A stretch of 64,000 bases of DNA from Rhizobiaceae bacterium (GTDB taxonomy: Bacteria > Pseudomonadota > Alphaproteobacteria > Rhizobiales > Rhizobiaceae), in NCBI GenBank assembly GCA_905339215.1, contig CAJPFN010000008.1, positions 1 to 64,000 on the forward strand, in the 5' to 3' direction. A program made the translations under genes and the position numbers. The notes beneath the pieces were generated by a model, which saw only the letters and a list, made by a program, of their open reading frames with translations, had not been told where the DNA came from and did not search any database. Of the stretch, positions 19,800-28,714 are shown piece after piece (position 1 is the stretch's first letter; each line of letters starts with the position of its first letter).

Positions 19800-22394
19800 T
19801 CAGAACTTGTCCTCCTCGGTCGGCACGAGGATCTCGCGCTTGCCGGCATGGTTGGCCGGGCCGACGATCCCATCCTTCTCCATCTTCTCGATGATCGAGG
19901 CGGCGCGGTTGTAGCCAATGCCGAGCCGGCGCTGGATGTAGCTGGTCGACGCCTTGCCGTCGCGCAGCACCACGGCGACCGCCTGGTCGTAGGGATCCTC
20001 CGAATCGTCGAAGTTGCCGCCACCGCCCGAGCCCGAGGATTTCGCCGGCGCATCGTCGTCATCGTCCTCGTCGTCCTCGGTGATGGCGTCGAGGTATTCG
20101 GGCGCACCCTGCAGCTTGAGGTGCGCGACCACCTTTTCAACCTCGTCGTCGGAGACGAAGGGGCCGTGGACGCGCTGGATTCGGCCGCCGCCAGCCATAT
20201 AGAGCATGTCGCCCATGCCGAGGAGCTGCTCGGCGCCCTGCTCGCCGAGGATGGTGCGGCTGTCGATTTTCGACGTCACCTGGAACGAGATGCGGGTCGG
20301 GAAGTTGGCCTTGATCGTGCCTGTGATGACGTCGACCGAGGGGCGCTGGGTGGCCATGATGACGTGGATGCCGGCCGCGCGGGCCATCTGCGCCAGCCTC
20401 TGGACGGCGCCCTCGATGTCCTTGCCGGCGACCATCATCAGGTCGGCCATTTCGTCGATGATGACGACGATGTAGGGCATCGCCTCGAGGTCGAGCGATT
20501 CGGTCTCGTAGATCGCCTCGCCGGTCTCGCGGTCGAAGCCGGTCTGCACGGTGCGGGTAATCGACTCGCCTTTCTGCTGGGCGGCGGCTACGCGTGCATT
20601 GAAGCCGTCGATATTGCGCACGCCGACCTTGGACATCTTGCGGTAGCGGTCCTCCATCTCGCGGACCGTCCACTTGAGCGCCACGACCGCCTTCTTCGGA
20701 TCGGTGACCACCGGCGTCAGCAGGTGCGGAATGCCGTCATAGACGGACAGTTCCAGCATCTTCGGGTCGATCATGATCAGCCGGCACTCCTTCGGCGTCA
20801 TCCGGTAGAGCAGCGACAGGATCATGGTGTTGATGGCGACCGACTTGCCGGAGCCGGTGGTGCCGGCCACCAGCACGTGCGGCATCTTGGCGATGTCGAC
20901 GATGACGGCCTCGCCGTTGATGGTCTTGCCGAGCGCCAACGCCAGGCGCGCCTTGGTCTGTTCGAAATCCCGCGACGCCAGGATCTCGCGCAGGTAGACG
21001 GTCTCGCGCTTGGCGTTGGGAAGCTCGATACCGATGGCGTTGCGGCCCGGCACGACGGCGACGCGGCAGGCGATCGCGCTCATCGAGCGCGCGATGTCGT
21101 CGGCCAGCCCGATGACGCGCGACGACTTGATGCCTGGTGCGGGCTCGAGCTCATACAGCGTGACGACAGGGCCGGGACGGACGTGGATGATCTCGCCCTT
21201 GACGCCGAAGTCCTCGAGCACGCCTTCGAGCAGCCGGGCATTCTGCTCGAGCGCGTCCTTCGACAGGCTAGCGTCGCGAACGACGTTCTTCGGTTCGGCG
21301 AGGAAGTGCAGGGTCGGCATCTCGAAGGCGCCCGAGCCGATCAACGAAGCCTGCGCCTCGCGCTGGACGCGCGCACCCTGGACAGGGCGCGGCGCCGGCG
21401 TGGCGACGCGTGCGCTTCCGGCAGGGTGGGGCGCAGCCGGGCGCTGGGCCGTAGCCTGGGTAAAGGGTACCGGTGCCGTCACGCCATCGAGCGAATCGTC
21501 GTCGTCGAAAGGTGCTGCGTCGTAGTCGTGCGCCGCACCCGCTCCGGCCGCGTCGAATTCGGGTTCGATCCGCCCGCGAGCGCCGGCGAGGCTACGCCTC
21601 TCCGAAGGCATGTCGGGCGCGAACTCGTCATGCTCGGGCGTCCGGCGCGCCGTGGGCAGGTCGGCGGCGCGGCGGGTAAAATTGCGGCGGACGAAGGCCT
21701 GCGCGGAGAGCCACCAGTGCGCCAGCGCGCCGAGCGCCAGCATGCCCTCGTCGTCGTCATCCTCGTCCTCCTGCCCGGCGTCGCGCGCGTCATCATCAGC
21801 GCCGGGACCGCTCTGTTCGCGGCGGCGGGTCAATCCGGCACCGAAGGCGAACAGCCAGAGGCCGGGAACAGCGAAGAGGACCCCGACGACGATCGACGCT
21901 ATGCCGGACGGATAGGCGCCGATGAACAGGGCCGGCAGGCGCAGCGCCAGATCCCCGAGGACGCCGCCGAGACCGGTGGGCAAGGGCCAGGTCGGCGGCG
22001 GCGCGAGGCAGCCGGCCACGCCGGCGGCCAGAATCGAGGCGGCAAGCCATGCCGCGAGCCGGCGCGGCATCCGGTCGATGCCGCGCGCCGAGACGAGGAG
22101 GATGCCCCAGACGACGGCCGGGACGAGCCCGACGACGGCCGAAAGGCCGTAGAACTGCATGGTCAGGTCGGCGAAGACGGCGCCCGGATAGCCCATGGCG
22201 TTGGTGACGGGATTCGACGTCGCGTGGCTGAAGCTCGGATCGGCGACGTTCCACGTTCCCAGGCTGGCGAGAGCGAAGGCGACGAGTATGAACAGGCCGA
22301 TGCCGGCGAGGCGCCGCACCTGGCGAAGCGTGAAGGCATGCAGACCGCGCTCGCGTCCCGACAGCGTTAGCTGTGCAGTTGTCCCTGAACGCAT
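19800..22394 (-). CDS. ftsK: DNA translocase FtsK
   Basis: FtsK pumps chromosome-dimer and terminus DNA through the septum and activates XerCD recombination at dif. The 864-residue protein has four TM segments (roughly 30-50, 76-100, 112-130 and 155-182), an acidic linker of about 150 residues ([17 protein letters not shown]), an alpha domain, a RecA-like motor with Walker A GTTGSGKS (511-518) and Walker [10 protein letters not shown] (about 643-651), and a C-terminal gamma winged helix (about 800-864) that reads KOPS. The linker is short compared with E. coli. A CtrA-type site lies 83 bases upstream of the start. Confidence 0.96.
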   Translation of the reverse strand: MRSGTTAQLTLSGRERGLHAFTLRQVRRLAGIGLFILVAFALASLGTWNVADPSFSHATSNPVTNAMGYPGAVFADLTMQFYGLSAVVGLVPAVVWGILLVSARGIDRMPRRLAAWLAASILAAGVAGCLAPPPTWPLPTGLGGVLGDLALRLPALFIGAYPSGIASIVVGVLFAVPGLWLFAFGAGLTRRREQSGPGADDDARDAGQEDEDDDDEGMLALGALAHWWLSAQAFVRRNFTRRAADLPTARRTPEHDEFAPDMPSERRSLAGARGRIEPEFDAAGAGAAHDYDAAPFDDDDSLDGVTAPVPFTQATAQRPAAPHPAGSARVATPAPRPVQGARVQREAQASLIGSGAFEMPTLHFLAEPKNVVRDASLSKDALEQNARLLEGVLEDFGVKGEIIHVRPGPVVTLYELEPAPGIKSSRVIGLADDIARSMSAIACRVAVVPGRNAIGIELPNAKRETVYLREILASRDFEQTKARLALALGKTINGEAVIVDIAKMPHVLVAGTTGSGKSVAINTMILSLLYRMTPKECRLIMIDPKMLELSVYDGIPHLLTPVVTDPKKAVVALKWTVREMEDRYRKMSKVGVRNIDGFNARVAAAQQKGESITRTVQTGFDRETGEAIYETESLDLEAMPYIVVIIDEMADLMMVAGKDIEGAVQRLAQMARAAGIHVIMATQRPSVDVITGTIKANFPTRISFQVTSKIDSRTILGEQGAEQLLGMGDMLYMAGGGRIQRVHGPFVSDDEVEKVVAHLKLQGAPEYLDAITEDDEDDDDDAPAKSSGSGGGGNFDDSEDPYDQAVAVVLRDGKASTSYIQRRLGIGYNRAASIIEKMEKDGIVGPANHAGKREILVPTEEDKF

Positions 22395-22476
22395 GCCCGA
22401 AACCCCGTGAGCGAATGGACATCCGACGGTTCCGAACGGAGCCGGCGGAATCGAACGGACTCTATCGGGCGGAAGG

Positions 22477-22491
22477 TTAAGACGGCATTAA
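22477..22491. promoter_or_regulatory. CtrA-type binding site upstream of ftsK
   Basis: TTAAGACGGCATTAA fits the full CtrA consensus TTAA-N7-TTAA, and continues as TTAACCAT, the 8-base form. It lies 83 bases before the ftsK start and in the 240-base gap between ftsK and amtB, whose terminator is further right. CtrA is the cell-cycle master regulator of alphaproteobacteria; binding is inferred. Confidence 0.7.
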
Positions 22492-22530
22492 CCATGGACC
22501 TACCGGCGGGAGCGCCAACGAAGCGAGCAA

Positions 22531-22563
22531 CAAGAAAAGAAGGCCCGGACGATGCCGGGCCTT
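22531..22563 (-). terminator. Rho-independent terminator of amtB
   Basis: Perfect 9-base-pair stem AAGGCCCGG / CCGGGCCTT with a 6-base loop; on the minus strand it is followed by the T-rich tail CTTTTCTTG. It begins about 70 bases after the amtB stop codon. Confidence 0.8.
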
Positions 22564-22634
22564 AGGTGTGACCGCCACTGCGGGCGCGCCACGACGGGAG
22601 GATGCGGGCCGGCGGCAGGGCCGCCGGCCGGTTG

Positions 22635-24002
22635 TCACGAGTGATAGGCGACTTCGCCGTGCGAGGTGAGGTCGAGGCCTTCGCGCTCGGCTTCCGGGCT
22701 CGGGCGCAGGCCGACGATCAGGTCGACGACCTTGTAGAGGATCGCCGAACCGACACCGCACCACACGATGGTCACCAGCACGGCCTGGATCTGCACCCAG
22801 GTCTGCGCAGCGGCAGAAAGGTCGCCGTAGCCGATGCCGCCGAAGGACTCCGAGTTCAGGATGCCGGTGCCGACGGCGCCGATGATGCCGCCGATGCCGT
22901 GGATGCCGAACACGTCGAGCGAGTCGTCGTAGCCGAACTTCAGCTTCACCACCGCCACGAAGAAGTAGCAGACGGCGCTGGCGACGGCGCCGAGCACGAT
23001 GGCGCCGACGGGACCGACGAAGCCCGCAGCCGGGGTGACGGCGACGAGGCCGGCGACGAGACCGGAAGCGGCACCGAGCATCGACGCCTTACCGCGGATC
23101 AGGCCTTCGATGACGACCCAGGCGACGATCGCGCCGGCCGTGGCGGTGAAGGTGTTGATCATGGCGAGCGCGGCACCGCCGGTCGCCTCGAGGTTGGAGC
23201 CGGCGTTGAAGCCGAACCAGCCGACCCACAGCATCGAAGCGCCGACCATGGTGAGCGTCATCGAGTGCGGAGCCATGTTGTCTTTGCCGTAGCCGACGCG
23301 CTTGCCGACCAGGAGGGCGCCGACCAAGGCCGCGATGCCCGCGTTGATGTGGACGACGGTGCCGCCGGCGAAGTCAAGCGCGCCCCAGCCGTAGAGCAGG
23401 CCGTCCGAATCCCACACCATGTGGGCGATCGGGAAGTAGACGAAGGTGACCCACAGGACGACGAAGGCGATCACGGCGCGGAACTTGATCCGCTCGGCGA
23501 AGGCGCCGACGATCAGCGCCGGCGTGATGCAGGCGAAGGTCATCTGGAAGCAGATGAAGACGTATTCCGGGATGACGACGCCGGAGGTGAAGGTCGCCGC
23601 CTGGCTGTCGGCAGTGACGCCGGCCAGGAACGCCTTGCCGAGGCCGCCCCAGAAGGCACTGGGCGCATCGCCGAAGGCCATCGAGTAGCCCCAGAACACC
23701 CAGACGATGATAACCGTGGCGGTGATCATGGTGCACTGCATGAGGACCGAGAGCATGTTCTTGGTGCGGACAAGACCGCCGTAGAACAGCGCGAGGCCGG
23801 GCAGGATCATGAAGAGGACGAGGATGGTCGAGATCATCATCCAGGCGGTGTCGCCTTTGTCCATGGTTGGGGCGGGAGCCGCTTCGGCAGCGGCCGGTGC
23901 GGCCTCCTGGGCGAAGGCGGCGGCGGCGCCCAATGCGCCGAGCGCCAGCGCGCCGAGCAGCAGCGTCCGTCCGGCGGACTTGATCGAGGTCGGAAGGTTC
24001 AT
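22635..24002 (-). CDS. amtB: ammonium transporter AmtB
   Basis: A 455-residue Amt/Rh channel conducting ammonia/ammonium across the inner membrane. It opens with a cleavable signal peptide (MNLPTSIKSAGRTLLLGALA), typical of proteobacterial AmtB, then eleven membrane segments; the signature is around GDTAWMMISTILVLFMILPGL and DFAGGTVVHINAGIAALVGAL, with the pore histidines in HINAG and GIHGIGGIIG. ATG 24002 with AGGAGAG just before decides the start. GlnK binds it to shut the pore when nitrogen is plentiful; the two genes are 31 bases apart. Confidence 0.96.
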   Translation of the reverse strand: MNLPTSIKSAGRTLLLGALALGALGAAAAFAQEAAPAAAEAAPAPTMDKGDTAWMMISTILVLFMILPGLALFYGGLVRTKNMLSVLMQCTMITATVIIVWVFWGYSMAFGDAPSAFWGGLGKAFLAGVTADSQAATFTSGVVIPEYVFICFQMTFACITPALIVGAFAERIKFRAVIAFVVLWVTFVYFPIAHMVWDSDGLLYGWGALDFAGGTVVHINAGIAALVGALLVGKRVGYGKDNMAPHSMTLTMVGASMLWVGWFGFNAGSNLEATGGAALAMINTFTATAGAIVAWVVIEGLIRGKASMLGAASGLVAGLVAVTPAAGFVGPVGAIVLGAVASAVCYFFVAVVKLKFGYDDSLDVFGIHGIGGIIGAVGTGILNSESFGGIGYGDLSAAAQTWVQIQAVLVTIVWCGVGSAILYKVVDLIVGLRPSPEAEREGLDLTSHGEVAYHS

Positions 24003-24033
24003 GAATGTCTCTCCTGGAAAGGCTGTGCCGTGC

Positions 24034-24372
24034 TTAGAGCGCGTCGGTGTCGGTTTCGCCGGTGCGGATGCGCACGGCCTGATCGATGCCGAAGACGAAG
24101 ATCTTGCCGTCGCCAATCTGGCCGGTCTTGGCCGAACTGGAGATGGCCTCGACGGCCTTGTCGACGAGATCCGCCGGGACGGCGATCTCGATCTTGATCT
24201 TGGGAAGGAAGCTCACGGCGTATTCGGCGCCGCGGTAGATTTCCGTATGTCCCTTCTGACGCCCGTAGCCTTTGACTTCGGTGACGGTCAGGCCCTGGAT
24301 GCCGACGGCGGTGAGCGCTTCGCGCACCTCGTCGAGCTTGAACGGCTTGATGATTGCCATCACGATTTTCAT
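24034..24372 (-). CDS. glnK: nitrogen regulatory protein P-II, GlnK
   Basis: A 112-residue trimeric PII protein that senses ATP/ADP and 2-oxoglutarate and gates AmtB. The T-loop GHTEIYRGAEYAVSFLPK holds Tyr51, the uridylylation site; the C-terminal DGKIFVFGIDQAVRIRTGE is the second PII signature. It is coupled to amtB, which makes it GlnK rather than GlnB. ATG 24372 is the normal start (MKIVMAIIKPFKL). An NtrC-type palindrome and a sigma-54-like promoter lie upstream. Confidence 0.96.
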   Translation of the reverse strand: MKIVMAIIKPFKLDEVREALTAVGIQGLTVTEVKGYGRQKGHTEIYRGAEYAVSFLPKIKIEIAVPADLVDKAVEAISSSAKTGQIGDGKIFVFGIDQAVRIRTGETDTDAL

Positions 24373-24454
24373 AAGGTTGTACCCTCTTCTCTTTGCGGGT
24401 CCCCGCAATTTCCGTGACATCGCCGCCGGCCCGAAGGCGGTGGAGATTGCGCAT

Positions 24455-24475
24455 AGCAATTCAAGCTCCGTGCCA
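24455..24475 (-). promoter_or_regulatory. candidate sigma-54 promoter of glnK-amtB
   Basis: The minus strand reads TGGCACGGAGCTTGAATTGC. Taken from the first GG it gives TGGCAC-N5-TTGAA, a near match to -24/-12; taken from the second GG it gives GG-N10-GC with TTGCT. Both are imperfect, so the exact start is unsettled. It lies about 85 bases before glnK. Confidence 0.5.
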
Positions 24476-24562
24476 GTTGCACGAAACGTCTGTTAACCTC
24501 CTGTTATTCAATGAAAGTCGGTGCTAGCACCGGACCGTGCTTCGCACGTTAAGCAAGACGAC

Positions 24563-24579
24563 TGCACAAAATTTGTGCA
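24563..24579. promoter_or_regulatory. NtrC-type enhancer site
   Basis: Perfect 17-base palindrome TGCACAAATTTTGTGCA on the minus strand, fitting the NtrC consensus TGCAC-N7-GTGCA. It lies about 110 bases upstream of the sigma-54-like elements, the usual enhancer distance, and just past the tesB stop codon. Confidence 0.7.
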
Positions 24580-24594
24580 AAAAAGGAAAAATGC

Positions 24595-25467
24595 CTAATC
24601 CTTGGTCTTGGTCCGCACGCGGACCAGGCCTTCCTGTGCCACCGAAGCGATCAGGGTTCCGTCGGCAGTATAGATCATGCCGCGCGTGAACCCTCTCGCG
24701 CCGGAGGAGGACGGGCTGTCCTGCGCATAGAGCAGCCAGCCGTCGAGGGCATTCGGCCTGTGGAACCACATGGCATGGTCGATGCTGGCGACCTGCAGGT
24801 CGGGATCGAAGATGGCGCGGCCGTGGGCGAAGGTCGAAGTGTCGAGCAGCGTCATGTCGGAAAGATAGGCGAGCACCGCCGTCTGCAACGCGCGGTCGGC
24901 GGGCACCGGCCCGGTCGTGCGCATCCAGATGTTCTGCCGCGGCGGCAGTTTCTCCCGGCTGATATAGTGCTCGAGGCTAACCGGGCGGATGTCGAGCGGC
25001 CGCTCGCGTGCCCAGTAGCGGCGCACCGCCTCGGGCACATGCTCGGCCCGTTCGAGCAGTTCGCGCTGCGAGGCGAGCGACTCGGGATCGGGCATGTCGA
25101 GCGGCGCCGGAAACTGGTGCTCCAGCCCCGGCTCGTCGACCTGGAAGGACGCCTCGAGCGAAAAGATGGCCTCGCCGTGCTGGACGGCAACGACGCGGCG
25201 CGTGTTGAACGAGCCGCCGTCGCGGATCCGGTCGACCTCGTAGACGATCGGCACGGACGTGTCGCCGATGCGCATGAAATAGCCATGGAGCGAGTGTACA
25301 TGACGATCCGCGGGAACAGTCCGCTGCGCGGCAACGAGCGCCTGGGCGATGGTCTGGCCGCCGAACACCCGCTGCCAGGTGGTTTTGGGGCTGCGACCGC
25401 GATACAGGTTGTGCTCGATCTCCTCGAGATCGAGAATGGCGAGGAGTTCCTGCATAGCGGCTGACAT
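24595..25467 (-). CDS. tesB: acyl-CoA thioesterase II (TesB)
   Basis: A 290-residue double hot-dog thioesterase that hydrolyses medium and long-chain acyl-CoAs. The N-terminal block WQRVFGGQTIAQALVAA and the later SIDHAMWFHRPNALDGWLLYAQDSPSSSGARG match TesB, including the catalytic aspartate region. Start at 25467 (MSAAMQELLAILDLEEIE) aligns with E. coli TesB; 25488 and 25455 are alternatives. Neighbouring genes diverge on the upstream side. Confidence 0.94.
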   Translation of the reverse strand: MSAAMQELLAILDLEEIEHNLYRGRSPKTTWQRVFGGQTIAQALVAAQRTVPADRHVHSLHGYFMRIGDTSVPIVYEVDRIRDGGSFNTRRVVAVQHGEAIFSLEASFQVDEPGLEHQFPAPLDMPDPESLASQRELLERAEHVPEAVRRYWARERPLDIRPVSLEHYISREKLPPRQNIWMRTTGPVPADRALQTAVLAYLSDMTLLDTSTFAHGRAIFDPDLQVASIDHAMWFHRPNALDGWLLYAQDSPSSSGARGFTRGMIYTADGTLIASVAQEGLVRVRTKTKD

Positions 25468-25545
25468 CGATCGCGTTCCCGGATACATACCGGGCCGGTT
25501 TCAGCCCGCAGCCGTGCGGTGTCAAGGCGGGTCGAGGCAATGGTG

Positions 25546-26805
25546 ATGGACTGGCAGGCTTCTTCGGGACAGGGTGCGAAGATCGACGTACTGATCGCCG
25601 GCGCCGGCTATGTCGGCCTGGCCGCCGCCGTCGCCATGCGCCAGGCGCGGCCGGCGCTCTCCGTCGCCATCGTCGACGCCGCACCCGCCGGCGTCTGGCA
25701 GAAGGACGGGCGCTGCTCGGCGATCGCCGCCGCCGCCTGTCGCATGCTCGACCGGCTCGGCGCCTGGGCGGAGATCGCGCCCGACGCCCAGGCGATCACC
25801 GAGATGATCGTCACGGATTCGCGCACCGGCGATCCGGTGCGCCCGGTGTTCCTCACCTTCGGCGGCGAGATCGCGCCCGGCGAACCGTTCGCGCACATGG
25901 TGGCCAACCGCGCGCTCAACGGCGCGCTGCGCCACCGCGCCGGGGAGCTCGGCATCGACATCATCGAGGGCGTGGCGGTGGCGGCTTTCGAGGCCGGTCC
26001 GCAGCACGTTTCCGTGCATCTCGCCGACGGCGTGACCGTCGACGCCCGCCTGCTCGTCGCCGCCGACGGGGTCAGGTCGCGGCTGCGCGACATGGCCGGC
26101 ATCAAGACCGTGCACTGGGACTACGGCCAGTCGGGCATCGTCTGCACCGTCGCCCACGAACGCCCGCACGGCGGCCGCGCCGAGGAGCACTTCCTGCCCG
26201 CCGGGCCGTTCGCCATCCTGCCGCTGAAGCCCGACGAGAAGGGCGGCAACCGCTCGTCGATCGTGTGGACAGAGCGCACCGCCGACGCCGACCGTCTGGT
26301 CGACGGCGACGAGATGGTCTTCGAGGCCGAACTGGAGCGCCGCTTCGGCCTGAAGCTCGGCGAAATCCGCGTCGAGGACCGCCCCCGTGCCTGGCCGCTC
26401 GGCCTGACCCTGGCGCGCGACTTCGTCAAGCCGCGCTTCGCACTGGCCGGGGACGCAGCGCACGGCATCCATCCGATCGCGGGCCAGGGCCTCAACATGG
26501 GCTTCCGCGACGTGGCCGCGCTCGCCGAGGTTGTGGTCGAGGCCGACCGGCTCGGCCGCGACATCGGCGCGCTCGACGTGCTGCAGGACTACGAGCGCTG
26601 GCGCCGCTTCGACACGGTGCAGATGGGCATCACCACCGACGTGCTCAACCGCATGTTCTCCAACGATTTCGGTCCGCTGCGGGCGGTCCGCGACATCGGC
26701 CTCGGCCTGGTCGAGCGCATGCCGCGGCTGAAGGACTTCTTCATCCGCCAGGCCTCGGGGCTGGGCGAGGCGACGCCGCGCCTGCTCAAGGGCGAGCCGA
26801 TCTGA
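25546..26805 (+). CDS. UbiH/UbiF/COQ6-family FAD-dependent hydroxylase
   Basis: A 419-residue flavoprotein monooxygenase that hydroxylates the ring of ubiquinone precursors. It has the dinucleotide fold GAGYVG (residues 19-24), the DG motif (VAADGVRSRLR) and the C-terminal FAD block FALAGDAAHGIHPIAGQG. Which carbon it hydroxylates (the UbiH, UbiF, UbiI or UbiL specificity) cannot be told from the sequence. ATG 25546 is chosen for GAGG at an 8-base spacing; ATG 25540 and GTG 25519 are alternatives. Confidence 0.9.
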   Translation: MDWQASSGQGAKIDVLIAGAGYVGLAAAVAMRQARPALSVAIVDAAPAGVWQKDGRCSAIAAAACRMLDRLGAWAEIAPDAQAITEMIVTDSRTGDPVRPVFLTFGGEIAPGEPFAHMVANRALNGALRHRAGELGIDIIEGVAVAAFEAGPQHVSVHLADGVTVDARLLVAADGVRSRLRDMAGIKTVHWDYGQSGIVCTVAHERPHGGRAEEHFLPAGPFAILPLKPDEKGGNRSSIVWTERTADADRLVDGDEMVFEAELERRFGLKLGEIRVEDRPRAWPLGLTLARDFVKPRFALAGDAAHGIHPIAGQGLNMGFRDVAALAEVVVEADRLGRDIGALDVLQDYERWRRFDTVQMGITTDVLNRMFSNDFGPLRAVRDIGLGLVERMPRLKDFFIRQASGLGEATPRLLKGEPI

Positions 26806-26907
26806 CGAGGCCGACCGCCGCCGCCGCGTGCGCGATGGCGAAGCGGCGGGAACGCGCTATAGTTCTCCAGGACCCGTCCGGGCCGACAGACAATCAGGAG
26901 ACCCCCC

Positions 26908-27333
26908 ATGGACCGTCATGCCACCGCGATCTGGAAAGGCAACCTCAAGGAAGGCACCGGCACGCTCGACACGCAGAGCGGCGCCATGAAGGGCCAGCCC
27001 TACTCGTTCGCGATGCGCTTCGTGGACGAAAGCGGCAAGTCGGGCACTAATCCCGAGGAGCTGATCGCCGCCGCGCACGCCGGCTGCTTCGCCATGCAGC
27101 TCTCGCACTTCCTCGCCGAGAACGGCACGCCGGCGGAGAAGCTCGAGGCCAGAGCCGTGGTGACGCTGGTCCCCGGGACCGGCATCACCGGCAGCGCGCT
27201 GACGCTGGTCGGCACCGTGCCCGGCATCGACCAGGCCAAGTTCGCAGAGCTCGCCGACAAGGCCAAGGCCGGCTGCCCGGTGTCGAAGGCGCTCGGCGCC
27301 ATCAACGTGACGCTCGACGCCCGTCTCGCCTGA
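26908..27333 (+). CDS. OsmC/Ohr-type peroxiredoxin
   Basis: A 141-residue OsmC-family thiol peroxidase that detoxifies organic hydroperoxides. The two redox cysteines are present, one in AAHAGCFAMQ and one in AKAGCPVSKALG, and the strand-rich N-terminus (WKGNLKEGTGTLD) is family-typical. CAGGAGA precedes the start at 26908. It is on the same strand 102 bases after the Ubi hydroxylase but seems separately transcribed, as a CTATAG element lies in the gap. Confidence 0.93.
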   Translation: MDRHATAIWKGNLKEGTGTLDTQSGAMKGQPYSFAMRFVDESGKSGTNPEELIAAAHAGCFAMQLSHFLAENGTPAEKLEARAVVTLVPGTGITGSALTLVGTVPGIDQAKFAELADKAKAGCPVSKALGAINVTLDARLA

Positions 27334-27506
27334 TCGGGCCCGCCGCGCACTTTTCGCAACGCACATGCCCCGGCTGACGCAAGGTCACGTCGCCGGGGCG
27401 GTCATCTTCGAAACCAAATGACCGGCGTTCCGGTTTAGCCTCCCGCCATCCGTATTCCGTCGCCCGCGCCCCGCGGCGGAGCGCGGCAATCCCAGGGAGG
27501 AAGTCC

Positions 27507-28622
27507 ATGCTGCATGCCCTCGACACCCGCCGGCTGCGCCTGCCGGCGGAGGAGACCACGCTTTCGCTGACCGACATCACCGCGCTGGCCGCCAGCCTCG
27601 GCGCCTATGACGGGCACGAGCGCGTCTGGCTGGGCAGGGACGAATCGCGCGACCTCACCGCGATCGTGGCGGTGCATTCGACCGTGCTGGGGCCGGCGCT
27701 CGGCGGCACGCGCATCTGGCCGCACGAGAGCTTCGAGGCGGCGCTGACCGACGCGCTGCGCCTGTCGCGCGGCATGACCGACAAGGCGGCGATAGCCGGC
27801 CTGCCGCTCGGCGGCGGCAAGGCGGTGATCGTCGCCGACCCGCGCAGGCAGAAGACGCCGGAACTGTTCGAAGCCTATGCCGAGATGCTGACCGCGCTCG
27901 CCGGCCAGTACTACACGGCCGAGGACGTCGGCATGACGCTCGCCGACGCCGATTTTCTCGGACAGCGCGCGCCGAACGTTGCCGGCACGACGCGCGGCGG
28001 CTCGGGCGACCCCTCGCACTACACCGCCCGCGGCGTCTTCCTCGGATTGAAGGAGGCGCTGCGCCGCCGGCACGGCGCTACGGGCGTCGAAGGGCTGACG
28101 GTCGCTGTCCAGGGCCTCGGCTCGGTCGGCTGGGCGCTCGCCACGGCGTTGCATGGGGAAGGCGCCAAGCTCGTCGTCGCCGATCTCGACCGCGGCCGCG
28201 TCGAGAACGCAGCCGACCAGTTCGGCGCCGCGGTGGCGGGACCGGACCGCATCCACGCGACAGACGCCGACATCTACGCGCCCTGCGCGCTGGGCGGCAT
28301 CCTTTCCACGGCGACCATCCCCGAGATCCGCGCGAAAATTGTCGCCGGCGCCGCCAACAACCAGCTGGCCACGGCGGAGGACGCCGAACGTCTTGCCGCC
28401 CGCGGCGTGCTCCACGCGCCCGACTTCGTCATCAATGCCGGCGGGCTGATCAACGTGGCGGCGGAAGTGGCGCCGGGTGGCTACGACCGGGCGGCCGTTG
28501 TCGAGAAGGTGGAACGCATCCCGGCGACGCTTGCTGCGATCTTCGACCGTTCGGAGGCGGAAGGGCGCGCGCCCGACGCGGTGGCGCGGGCGATCGCGGC
28601 AGAACGGGTGACCAGAGGCTGA
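27507..28622 (+). CDS. leucine/valine/phenylalanine-type dehydrogenase
   Basis: A 371-residue NAD-dependent amino-acid dehydrogenase of the Glu/Leu/Phe/Val family, which deaminates branched-chain or aromatic amino acids. Catalytic lysines are Lys93 (MTDKAAIAG) and Lys105 (LGGGKAV); the nucleotide fold has VQGLGSVGW. The short length and the glycine-rich turn place it with leucine/phenylalanine dehydrogenases; substrate is not decided. GGGAGG precedes ATG 27507. Confidence 0.92.
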   Translation: MLHALDTRRLRLPAEETTLSLTDITALAASLGAYDGHERVWLGRDESRDLTAIVAVHSTVLGPALGGTRIWPHESFEAALTDALRLSRGMTDKAAIAGLPLGGGKAVIVADPRRQKTPELFEAYAEMLTALAGQYYTAEDVGMTLADADFLGQRAPNVAGTTRGGSGDPSHYTARGVFLGLKEALRRRHGATGVEGLTVAVQGLGSVGWALATALHGEGAKLVVADLDRGRVENAADQFGAAVAGPDRIHATDADIYAPCALGGILSTATIPEIRAKIVAGAANNQLATAEDAERLAARGVLHAPDFVINAGGLINVAAEVAPGGYDRAAVVEKVERIPATLAAIFDRSEAEGRAPDAVARAIAAERVTRG

Positions 28623-28627
28623 GGCCG

Positions 28628-28682
28628 CCCCCCTCCACCATGCTTCGCATGGTCCCCCTCCCCCGCTTCGCAAGGGAGGATC
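28628..28682. repeat. palindromic intergenic repeat element
   Basis: Pyrimidine-rich blocks (CCCCCCTCC, GTCCCCCTCCCC) flank two small hairpins: ACCATGC-TTC-GCATGGT (28637-28653) and CCTCCC/GGGAGG (28657-28679). Such elements are scattered between genes in rhizobial genomes; only one copy is in this window. Confidence 0.6.
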
Positions 28683-28714
28683 CGAGGTCGCGATGTTCGG
28701 TCGCAGGCGAGCGC

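Noticed and set aside
18978-22370. 1130-codon open frame on the plus strand opposite lolA and ftsK
   Set aside because: No family features; it mirrors two clear genes on the other strand and arises from G/C at third positions.
24521-24548. Hairpins GGTGCTAGCACC and CGTGC-TTC-GCACG upstream of glnK as more NtrC sites
   Set aside because: The GCAC/GTGC arms are in the wrong order or have 6 instead of 7 bases between them; kept only as possible tesB 3' structure.
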